Assembly: GCA_046727175.1 (NCBI GenBank)
Contig: JBKPCD010000037.1
Coordinates: 1 to 64,000, forward strand
From: JBKPCD01 sp046727175
Lineage (GTDB): Bacteria > Acidobacteriota > Vicinamibacteria > Vicinamibacterales > 2-12-FULL-66-21
Length of the DNA stretch: 64,000 nucleotides
Direction of reading: 5' to 3'
In this document: positions 44,421-50,997 of the stretch, one piece after another
How positions within the stretch are numbered: position 1 is the stretch's first letter
Layout: every line of letters starts with the position of its first letter
Notes under the pieces: generated by a model
Databases searched by the model: none
What the model saw: only the letters and a program-made list of their open reading frames with translations
Told to the model about the DNA's origin: nothing
Position numbers and translations under genes: made by a program

Positions 44421-45454
44421 CGATCCTTTGCGTTGCTGGTCCTTCTGGAACGCGCGGACGCTGAATCGGTCGCCGGTTTCCGCGCGCTTGCGATCAGGAC
44501 GGTGAAGGCATGGGTTGGCTCGGCGGTCGCGGGCTTGCCCGCCGTAGCACGCACCGCGGAGGTGGGACGCGCGCCGATCGTTACCTTGATATCGGTCATC
44601 GCGGCGCCTTCCAGCAGCGCCGTCAACGTGCTGTCCGAGAAACCAAGCCAGTGATCGCCGAGCCGATCGCGAACCCAGCCCTCGCTGTGCTCCCGCAGGT
44701 CGAGGATCAGCATGCGCCCGCCGGGAACCAGAATGCGCGCGGCTTCGCGAACGGCGCGCGTGGGGTCCTGCGCATGGTGCAGCGCCTGTGAGAGCAATGC
44801 CACGTCGACGCTGCCGTCGCGAATCGGCAGCCGCTCCAGCTCACCACGTTTCCAGATGACGTTTTTGACGCGGCGGCGCGTCGCGAGCGCGCGGGCCCGT
44901 TCGAGCACCGCGGGCGAGCGATCGACAGCGATCACGCGCGACGCCCATCGGCTGGCTTCGACCGTCAGGTACCCTTCGCCACAGCCCAGATCCGCGACGC
45001 GAAGCGGTGGAAGCAGATGTCCGAGCGCTCGAGCCCAGGCGGCCCAGCTGCGCCCCGGCACGAGCTGCCGCTCGTTCATGTCGGGACCGCCGTGCAGGTC
45101 GAAGTTCTCCTTCCGCACGCGCCGGACCTCCGCGAGCCGGACGTCGTCGGCGCGGCCCGTGGTACGCGTCGCCTGCTCGAAGTGCGATCGCAGGAACGTG
45201 GCGAGTGGAGCGAGGCCGTCCTTCCCGTCCGTCAGCGCCGGCGACAGCTGAAAGTACGTGTACCCGCCCTCGCGCTCCTCGCTGATGAGGCCGGCGTCTT
45301 TCAAGAGCCCGAGATGGCGCGATACTCCGGACTGCGCGATGCCGAGAATCGACGTGAGCTCGCTGACGTTCAGCCGTTCGGCGTCGAGGAGCCGCAACAC
45401 CCGCAGCCGCACGTCGTCGCCGAGCAGGCGGAAGAGCGAGGGCGCGTCTTGCAC
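44417..45454 (-). CDS. ArsR-family regulator fused to a SAM-dependent methyltransferase
   Basis: A 345-residue fusion starting with GTG at 45454. The N-terminal ArsR wHTH (about 5-75) has RLRVLRLLDAERLNVSELTS, ILGIAQSGVSRHLGLLKDAG and GYTYFQLSP. A class-I methyltransferase domain follows (about 145-300) with the SAM motif VADLGCGEGYLTVEASRW, acidic IAVDRSP and the HHAQDPTRAVREAARILVPG region. It overlaps metH by 4 bp, so the two are co-translated. SahR-type ArsR regulators control methionine-cycle genes by sensing SAH; a fused SAM-binding domain here suggests similar sensing, but this is inference. It may instead be a true methyltransferase. Confidence 0.88.
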   Translation of the reverse strand: MQDAPSLFRLLGDDVRLRVLRLLDAERLNVSELTSILGIAQSGVSRHLGLLKDAGLISEEREGGYTYFQLSPALTDGKDGLAPLATFLRSHFEQATRTTGRADDVRLAEVRRVRKENFDLHGGPDMNERQLVPGRSWAAWARALGHLLPPLRVADLGCGEGYLTVEASRWASRVIAVDRSPAVLERARALATRRRVKNVIWKRGELERLPIRDGSVDVALLSQALHHAQDPTRAVREAARILVPGGRMLILDLREHSEGWVRDRLGDHWLGFSDSTLTALLEGAAMTDIKVTIGARPTSAVRATAGKPATAEPTHAFTVLIASARKPATDSASARSRRTSNAKDR

Positions 45455-45540
45455 ATCTATAAATCTATATTAGTGGATGTCAGAGATGCAACCTGTGAGT
45501 GCCAACGACAGAAACCAAAGGGATGCTGAAAACGCATCCT

Positions 45541-45568
45541 GAATGGCAGATGGTAAATGGAAAATGGA
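45541..45568. repeat. Four phased heptamers (AAATGGA type)
   Basis: Four 7-bp units with central ATGG occupy 45541-45568 without interruption. A looser reverse arm (CCATCT, CCATTTT) lies near 45585-45602, so a hairpin is possible but imperfect. Confidence 0.65.
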
Positions 45569-45604
45569 AAAAACCTGGGCATTCCCATCTCCGCCATTTT
45601 CATC

Positions 45605-45628
45605 AGGCCGGCTTTTTGTCACCGGCCT
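45605..45628. terminator. Hairpin between the aminopeptidase and ArsR genes
   Basis: AGGCCGG (45605-45611) pairs with CCGGCCT (45622-45628) around a loop containing TTTTT. It lies about 75 bp beyond the stop of the minus-strand aminopeptidase gene. Without a downstream T-run its role as terminator is tentative. Confidence 0.35.
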
Positions 45629-45703
45629 GCGAGAAATTAGAAGTGCGGGTGAGCCGAGCGAACCATACCGCAACCACTCTACTTCTAGATTCAGGATTCC
45701 AAT

Positions 45704-48313
45704 CTAGTGGTGCTGCTCCAGCCACTCGGCCAACCGAGGGCGCTCCCGTTCTGCGAGCCCGGCACATGACCTGATTCGATCGAGCGCCTGCGAGAGCGTC
45801 CGCTCCGCATCCGGCACTTTGTGGGTGGCGAAGAACTCCTTGATTTCCTCCACGCGCTTCGAATCGCAGAACGACGACAGCGCATTGACGATGACGGTAT
45901 TTCCGACGAACTCGCCGGTCTTCCTCTGCACGTCGTCCCATCGGACCCGCAGGAGATGCCACGCCACGTCGCGCGCCGCTTCGTTCGCGAGCAGCTGGGC
46001 GATCACCAGCTTCGTGTCCTGCGATCGCACGCCTGGGCCGAGCGCGTAGTCCATCGTTCGGCGCGCCAGCGCGGGGTCGCTGAAGTTGGCGAGCCCGTAC
46101 AGATAGCGATAACGTTCCTCCGGGTTGACGGCGGCTTGACTGCGCGCCAGGTACTTCTCGTACAACGCTGCGCCGCCTTCCAGCGCCGCGAGATTCACGA
46201 CGACGTTGAGAAGCGTGGGGTCGAGCGAGCCCGGGCTGGCAAGATCCTGCTCCACCAGCTGACGCGACTTGGCAAGGATGGCGGCGTCGCGGCCGGTCTT
46301 GCCCAGCGCCGTGATGACCGTGGCCCGGAGCGCACGCCGATCGTCGTCGTCGGTCGCGCCTTCCCCTGATGTCGGTGTATCGGACCAGCCGACGGCCGTG
46401 GAGGCTGGCGCGAGAAGCGTTCTCACCCAGGTGCGGTATTTCGGCCGGGTTGTGTCGGTCGTCACATTCTCGTCAATCGTCGACAATATTCCGGTCAGCG
46501 TGCTCATCACCTGCGCCGTCCGTTCCGCAGCAAAACCTGAGGCGAGATCCTGAAACGAGCCCACGTCGTGACGGCCGGCTTTGACGAGGGCCCATTCGTC
46601 GGACAGCGCCGCGATCCGTTCGGCCGGCTCCAGCGATGAGACGTTCGCGGCGAGCGATCTGACGGCTTCCGCTGAAAGCGCCGTGCGGTAGTACCCCCGC
46701 GCGCCGGCGTTCGTCACGATCGATGGCTGACATTTGTCGAACGCGACGGCGTGGCGTTCCTGTACCAGCATTTCGCAGATTGTCTTCCCGGATGCCGTTC
46801 GAACGCAGACCGGGATTTGCCACTGCGCCGAGGACCCGCCATACGACGTGTGGTCGGTGCCATATCGCTCCTGCGTGAGCGTCGCCGATCCGCGTCCTCC
46901 CTGGCACGTCAAATCGACGTTCACGAGCGGCAGCCCCGGTTGATCGACGAACGTCGCCATCACGCGATCGACCGGCTTGCCGGTCGCAATCGCGAGCGTG
47001 CCCCAGAAGTCCTCTGCCGCGGCGTTGCCGTACTTGAACTTCTCGACGTAGGCATTGACGCCCGTCCGAAACGCCTCTGGACCAGCCCACGATTCGACCA
47101 TCCGCAGCACTGCCGCTCCCTTCTCGTAGGCGATCGGATCGAACAACTCGCTGATCTCGGCTGGCGTGGACGCTCTCGTGCGGATCGACCGCGTGGACGG
47201 CAGCGCATCGAGGTTCATGGCGGTCTGGTTCGCACTGACTTCGACCAGCTCCATGTGCCATTCCGGCTTCCACGCCGCAACCGGTTTGGTCTCCATCCAG
47301 TTCGCGAAGCCTTCGTTGAGCCAGATGTCGTCCCACCAACGCATCGTGACGAGATCGCCGAACCACTGATGCGCCATCTCGTGGGCGAGCACCGTGGCGA
47401 TCGATCTCCGCGTCGTGACGGATGCTTTCTCGTCGGCCAGCAGGAGCGTCTCTCGATAGAAGATGGCGGCGGTGTTCTCCATCGCTCCAGCGGCAAAGTC
47501 GGGAACCGCAACGACATCGAGCTTCTTGAACGGATAGGCAATCGAATAGTAGCGGTTGTAGTACCGCATGATCTGCTGCGCCGATTCGAGCGCGAACCCG
47601 GTCAGGGCCTTCTTGTCCGGCGTCGAACAGATGCGAATAGGAATCCCATCCGCAGCGCCTTCGTTGCAGACGAAATCGCCGACGGCGAGCGCCACGAGAT
47701 ACGTCGACATCCTTGGTGTCGCCTCGAATTTCACGCTGTGCTTGCCCCGCGTCGGACCAGGTGCGTCGGAGACGATCGCGCCGTTCGAGATCGCCTGGTC
47801 GCCATCGTCGACGATTGCCGTCAGCGCGAAGGTCGCCTTGTACGCCGGCTCGTCGAACGACGGAAACATGCGGCGGGCATCCGTCGCTTCGAACTGCGTC
47901 ACCGCGTAACGGCGATTGTTGGCCTTACTGAGATAGAGCCCGCGCAGCTGATCGTTCAGGATGCCGGTGTATTTAATGTGGATCTCGGCCTCGCCGGCAG
48001 GTAACGCAGCTGGCACGCTGAACGTCGCCTGCTCGTTCGCGGCATCCAGCTTGACGTCCGCCTTTTGCGTGCGACCGTCCGTCGAAATGCTGACCTCTTC
48101 GAACGTAATCTCGGCGGCGTTGAGCACGACCGTTGACGATGGCGCGGTCAGACTGATCCGGATCGTTTCGTCACCTGCGAAAGTCGCGGCGGCAAGATTC
48201 GGCGCCACGGTGATGTCGTAGTGAACGGGCGTGACGTTCGTTGGCAGACGTTGCGCGCGCGCGGGCTCGGCGAAGACGAGGAGAAGGAGAAGCAGAGTCA
48301 CCGCACGTGCCAT
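45704..48313 (-). CDS. M1 family zinc metallo-aminopeptidase
   Basis: An 869-residue secreted aminopeptidase (signal peptide to about residue 20). The N-terminal saddle domain leads to the catalytic domain with GAMEN (276-280) for substrate N-terminus recognition, and HEMAH (311-315) plus Glu334 in WLNEGFANW, the complete HExxH-x18-E zinc site. The ERAP1-like C-terminal helical domain (about 520-869) closes the site. The protein resembles ERAP/PepN-type enzymes that trim N-terminal residues from peptides. It probably works in the periplasm or outside, feeding peptide use together with the oligoendopeptidase F encoded downstream at 50998. Confidence 0.95.
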   Translation of the reverse strand: MARAVTLLLLLLVFAEPARAQRLPTNVTPVHYDITVAPNLAAATFAGDETIRISLTAPSSTVVLNAAEITFEEVSISTDGRTQKADVKLDAANEQATFSVPAALPAGEAEIHIKYTGILNDQLRGLYLSKANNRRYAVTQFEATDARRMFPSFDEPAYKATFALTAIVDDGDQAISNGAIVSDAPGPTRGKHSVKFEATPRMSTYLVALAVGDFVCNEGAADGIPIRICSTPDKKALTGFALESAQQIMRYYNRYYSIAYPFKKLDVVAVPDFAAGAMENTAAIFYRETLLLADEKASVTTRRSIATVLAHEMAHQWFGDLVTMRWWDDIWLNEGFANWMETKPVAAWKPEWHMELVEVSANQTAMNLDALPSTRSIRTRASTPAEISELFDPIAYEKGAAVLRMVESWAGPEAFRTGVNAYVEKFKYGNAAAEDFWGTLAIATGKPVDRVMATFVDQPGLPLVNVDLTCQGGRGSATLTQERYGTDHTSYGGSSAQWQIPVCVRTASGKTICEMLVQERHAVAFDKCQPSIVTNAGARGYYRTALSAEAVRSLAANVSSLEPAERIAALSDEWALVKAGRHDVGSFQDLASGFAAERTAQVMSTLTGILSTIDENVTTDTTRPKYRTWVRTLLAPASTAVGWSDTPTSGEGATDDDDRRALRATVITALGKTGRDAAILAKSRQLVEQDLASPGSLDPTLLNVVVNLAALEGGAALYEKYLARSQAAVNPEERYRYLYGLANFSDPALARRTMDYALGPGVRSQDTKLVIAQLLANEAARDVAWHLLRVRWDDVQRKTGEFVGNTVIVNALSSFCDSKRVEEIKEFFATHKVPDAERTLSQALDRIRSCAGLAERERPRLAEWLEQHH

Positions 48314-48322
48314 AATCCCTCC

Positions 48323-48949
48323 GTGGCGAGTGGACCAGATCTCTCAGTGTACTCGACGGCTTCGGCACTGGCGGCGCTCGTGGTGGGACATGGCGCGGGC
48401 GCGGGACAGAAGAGCCCCTTTATGGTACGAGTGGCCCGCGGACTCTCGGCGCGCGGAATCGGCACCGCGACGTTCGACTTTCCGTACATGAAGGCGCGGC
48501 GCAGCGTTCCCGATCGTGCGCCTGTGCTCGAGGCATCGTGGCGCGAGGCGATTGCCGCTGCACGCCGCGAATTCGGCAGGCTGCCGCTCTTCATCGGCGG
48601 CAAGTCGATGGGCGGCCGCATGGCATCTCACGTCGCCGCGCAGGGAGAGCCGGTTCGCGGGCTCGTCTTCTTCGGATACCCGCTGCACGCGCCCGGGAAG
48701 CCGGACCAGAAGCGTGACGCGCATTTACCGCAGATCGCATCGCCGATGCTGTTCGTGCAGGCGACACGGGACCCGTTTGGCACCACCGACGAGATCCGAA
48801 AGTTGTTGCCGTCGCTGCAGCGCGCAACCATCTACGAAGTCACTGGAGGAGATCACTCGCTGAAGGTTTCCTCCGCCAAAGCGAAACAGGACGAGGCCAT
48901 GGAGCGGGTCCTGGACGCTGTCGCCGAGTGGATCAAGAAGAATTGCTGA
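48323..48949 (+). CDS. Small alpha/beta hydrolase (KANL3/Tex30-like)
   Basis: Taken from the GTG at 48323 (208 residues), since the conserved part begins shortly after; upstream in-frame codons reach 48221 but overlap the aminopeptidase gene. The fold has ALVVGHGAGAGQKSPFM at the first strand and loop, nucleophile elbow GGKSMGGRMASHVA, FFGYPLHAPGKPDQKRDAHL, the acid in FVQATRDPFGT, and the catalytic His in VTGGDHSLKVS. All three triad residues are present. KANL3/Tex30-like proteins are cytosolic hydrolases of unknown substrate. The start lies only 9 bp from the divergent aminopeptidase ATG, which is odd. Confidence 0.82.
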   Translation: MASGPDLSVYSTASALAALVVGHGAGAGQKSPFMVRVARGLSARGIGTATFDFPYMKARRSVPDRAPVLEASWREAIAAARREFGRLPLFIGGKSMGGRMASHVAAQGEPVRGLVFFGYPLHAPGKPDQKRDAHLPQIASPMLFVQATRDPFGTTDEIRKLLPSLQRATIYEVTGGDHSLKVSSAKAKQDEAMERVLDAVAEWIKKNC

Positions 48950-49013
48950 TTCACTTATCCTTCAGCCTTCAACGCGCTGGTCGGATCCGGGCGGTTTCGA
49001 CGCGGGGTTGTCA

Positions 49014-49388
49014 TCAGGCGCGCTGCGGCCGTGGGGCAGGCGACAGCAGCCGTTTCGTCTTTGCCTGCAGCACGATGGTTTCGAGACGGCGCACTTCAGC
49101 AACTGCGACCTCCCGCCCGAACGCCGTCAGGCGATAGTATCGACGCCGTTCGTCGTCGAGCGAAGGGTCCGGACGTTCGGCGGTCTCGACGACGAGGCCG
49201 TCACCGAGGAGACGCCGGAGGAGCGCGTACAACGTCCCGGCGCCCAGCGCGACGTCCCCTTCGGTGCGCCGGGCGACCTCCTTGATAATCGCGTAGCCAT
49301 GCTTGTCGCCGTCGGCAAGGGCAAGCAGTACGTGAAGCATGGCGGGCGTGAGCGGCAGGAGCGTGCGGGGATCCCGTTTGCGAGTCAC
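49014..49388 (-). CDS. PadR family transcriptional regulator
   Basis: A 124-residue PadR repressor with AMLHVLLALADGDKHGYAII, LGAGTLYALLRRLLGDGLVV and RRRYYRLTAFGREVA. It is divergent from the esterase gene at 49441, with only 52 bp between the two starts, so one operator could control both. Unlike two of the other PadR genes, no ADOP permease follows it on the minus strand; the next gene is the convergent small hydrolase. The pair with the esterase suggests a local regulator of that gene. Confidence 0.9.
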   Translation of the reverse strand: MTRKRDPRTLLPLTPAMLHVLLALADGDKHGYAIIKEVARRTEGDVALGAGTLYALLRRLLGDGLVVETAERPDPSLDDERRRYYRLTAFGREVAVAEVRRLETIVLQAKTKRLLSPAPRPQRA

Positions 49389-49393
49389 ATCGG

Positions 49394-49417
49394 TGTTATA
49401 TATCGCTTAACGCTATA
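49394..49417. promoter_or_regulatory. Candidate PadR operator in divergent promoter
   Basis: The 52-bp spacer between PadR (49388, minus) and the esterase (49441, plus) is AT-rich in the middle, with TATATCGCTTAACGCTATA (49399-49417), an imperfect inverted repeat with TATA at both ends. It includes part of the 9-mer TTATATATC (49396-49404) also seen at 3857-3865. A PadR dimer bound here would block both promoters. Confidence 0.5.
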
Positions 49418-49440
49418 TTGTAAAGTACGACGATACACTA

Positions 49441-50136
49441 TGACGGTCACCTCTTTATCAATAGCCACGACGACGCACGGGCGCGTGCTGGTGCGTGCGT
49501 CACCCGGAGCAGCCGCGGGGCTCCTGGTCGGATTCCATGGATACGCTGAGACGGCCGAGAGCCAACTCGAACGCCTGTCCACCATCGCTGGCGCCGGTTC
49601 GTGGACGCTCGTGTCGATTCAGGGGCTGAACCGCTTCTATCGAGGACGCTCGCGCGATACGATCGCTGGCTGGATGACGCGCGAGGACCGCGAGACGGCA
49701 ATCGCCGACAACATCGGGTACGTGGACGCCGTCCTCGCGACGGTGTGCAGCCGGTATGCGATCGGCGCAACTTCTGCCACAGGGGACAGGTCCCTCAAGG
49801 AGACTGTCCCCTTGGTCTGCGTGGGCTTTTCGCAGGGCGTGGCGATGGCGTGTCGCGCAGCGGTCCGGGGCCGGCACAGGGTCGACGCCATCGTCGCGGT
49901 GGGCGCCGATGTGCCGCCCGAGCTCCTCGCTGATGGCTTGGTGCGATTTCCGCCAGTTCTCCTCGCGCGCGGATCACGAGACGAGTACTACACCCAGGCG
50001 ATCATGGACGCCGATGTCGATGCCCTCAGTCGTCGCGGAACGGTCGTCCGTTCACTCGTCTTCGAGGGCGCACGAGTGGCATGCGTCGGTGTCGGCCGCT
50101 GCAGGCGAGGTGCTTGCGACGCTGCGCGCGGGATGA
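49441..50136 (+). pseudogene. Phospholipase/carboxylesterase-type hydrolase, frameshifted near the end
   Basis: The ATG at 49441 opens an alpha/beta hydrolase of the carboxylesterase/phospholipase family: LLVGFHGYAETAESQL (oxyanion loop), SIQGLNRFYRGRS, nucleophile elbow GFSQGVAMACRAA and acid region RGSRDEYYTQ. The catalytic His belongs to AHEWHASVSAAAGEVLATLR, which is in another frame and ends at a stop at 50134-50136. A 2-bp slip in the GC run around 50067-50072 explains the break. In the given frame translation would continue to 50630 as nonsense. The segment 49782-49811 is an in-frame palindromic repeat inserted just before the elbow. Confidence 0.75.
49782..49811. repeat. Palindromic repeat inserted in frame in the esterase gene
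   Basis: GGGGACAG (49782-49789) and CTGTCCCC (49804-49811) are perfect inverted repeats around 14 bases. The 30-bp unit is read as GDRSLKETVP within a protein region where relatives have a short loop. It looks like a miniature dispersed palindrome that settled without breaking the frame. Confidence 0.6.
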
Positions 50137-50406
50137 CGCTGCGCGCGTTCGCTCTCTGCGGTCCAACAACGAGGCCCCTCCCTACTTGCGCGCGCGTCTT
50201 CCGCGTGTGCCGCGCCTGCGCTTCCTCTTTATCCGGGGGACGTTGTCCCCCGGACCCCCTTACGCGGTCGCTCGCGGGGCCCCGCATCCCCGCTCCGCTC
50301 CCGCGGCTCTCTCGCTGCGCTCGTTCGCTCTCTGCGGTCCAACAAACGAGGCCCCTCCCTACTTGCGCGCGCGCGTCTTCCGCGTATGCCGTGCCTGCGC
50401 TTCCTC
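50137..50406. repeat. Tandem duplication of about 90 bp (50137-50226 and 50313-50406)
   Basis: Two nearly identical direct copies (about 90-94 bp, few differences) lie 176 bp apart. The right copy includes the last codons of the minus-strand iron-permease-like gene; the left copy begins immediately after the true esterase stop. The spacer holds a perfect 9-bp hairpin, CCGGGGGAC/GTCCCCCGG, at 50233-50253. Confidence 0.85.
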
Positions 50407-50805
50407 GACGGAGTGGGACTTGGTCAGCGTGGTGTCCTTTTTCGCCATCGCGACCAGGCGACTGTAGTATTTGCGCAGCGCCTCGAGCTCCTCTTCGGTC
50501 AGATCCTCCACGTCGATCAAGCGATTGCTCGCGCCTTCCATCGCCGCCACGAGCTCGTTCAACTTCAATTGAATCGCCAGCGAGTCCTTGTTCTGGGTCC
50601 GTTGAATCAGGAACACCATCAGGAACGTGACGATCGTCGTGCCCGTGTTGATCACGAGCTGCCACGTATCCGAGAAGTGGAAAAGCGGACCGATGGCGGC
50701 CCAGACGATGATCGCGCCGCATGCGACGGCGAACGCGGATGTGCTGCCCGTCCACCGCGTGACGGTCGTCGAGAATTCTTCGAAACGCCGGCCGATCGCA
50801 GTCAT
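50359..50805 (-). CDS. Low-affinity iron permease-like membrane protein
   Basis: The ATG at 50805 gives 148 residues: RRFEEFSTTVTRWTGSTSAF, first helix FAVACGAIIVWAAIGPLF, second helix WQLVINTGTTIVTFLMVFLI, then QRTQNKDSLAIQLKLNELVA and a charged tail. This is the pattern of the two-helix bacterial homologues of low-affinity iron permease (Fet4 group); their role in iron uptake is not established. The last twelve codons lie within a tandemly duplicated segment, and the tail EEAQARHTRKTRARK is poorly conserved, so the original end may differ. Longer upstream reading is antisense noise. Confidence 0.85.
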   Translation of the reverse strand: MTAIGRRFEEFSTTVTRWTGSTSAFAVACGAIIVWAAIGPLFHFSDTWQLVINTGTTIVTFLMVFLIQRTQNKDSLAIQLKLNELVAAMEGASNRLIDVEDLTEEELEALRKYYSRLVAMAKKDTTLTKSHSVEEAQARHTRKTRARK

Positions 50806-50863
50806 GTTCGCGGGCACAGTACCCTCCGAGCCTTCGGCTGAAGCAATGCTCGTGCCCCGATCC

Positions 50864-50966
50864 AAGTGCCAAGTGCCGAGTGCCAAGTGCCCAGTGCGGG
50901 CGGCCACGCAATTCAGCGCCACTCGTAGCACTTGGCACTGAGCACTCGGCCGTAGGCACTCGGCAC
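50864..50966. repeat. Heptamer-array hairpin (AAGTGCC type)
   Basis: Five forward heptamers (consensus AAGTGCC) fill 50864-50898 with no gap. Reverse units containing CAC start at 50929, 50936, 50943, 50957 and 50964, with one degenerate unit at 50950, again in 7-bp steps. The array lies in the divergent promoter region of the iron-permease-like gene and the oligoendopeptidase gene, ending 32 bp before the latter's ATG. Confidence 0.85.
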
Positions 50967-50997
50967 GCCCCGGGCGTCGGCGATCTATAGTGAGCAG

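Larger units (their letters stand above)
45455..45703. other. Regulatory spacer with AT-rich operator and hairpins
   Basis: The 249-bp spacer before the ArsR-methyltransferase gene. An AT-rich stretch (45456-45475) directly at the GTG start contains TATAGAT on the minus strand and could be an ArsR operator or a -10 box for a leaderless message. Further away are a small hairpin GGATGC/GCATCC (45521-45539), phased heptamers at 45541-45568 and a hairpin at 45605-45628. No cobalamin or SAM riboswitch pattern was recognised. Confidence 0.45.

Noticed and set aside
45455..45703. Possible SAM or cobalamin riboswitch upstream of the metH operon
   Set aside because: No B12-box-like or SAM-riboswitch core pattern could be recognised; the hairpins are simple.
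48960..48985. CCTTCAGCCTTCAA as a heptamer array
   Set aside because: Only two units, which can arise by chance.
50864..50966. The phased arrays considered as CRISPR repeats
   Set aside because: Units are 7-8 bp without unique spacers of 30 bp or more, and no cas genes are present.
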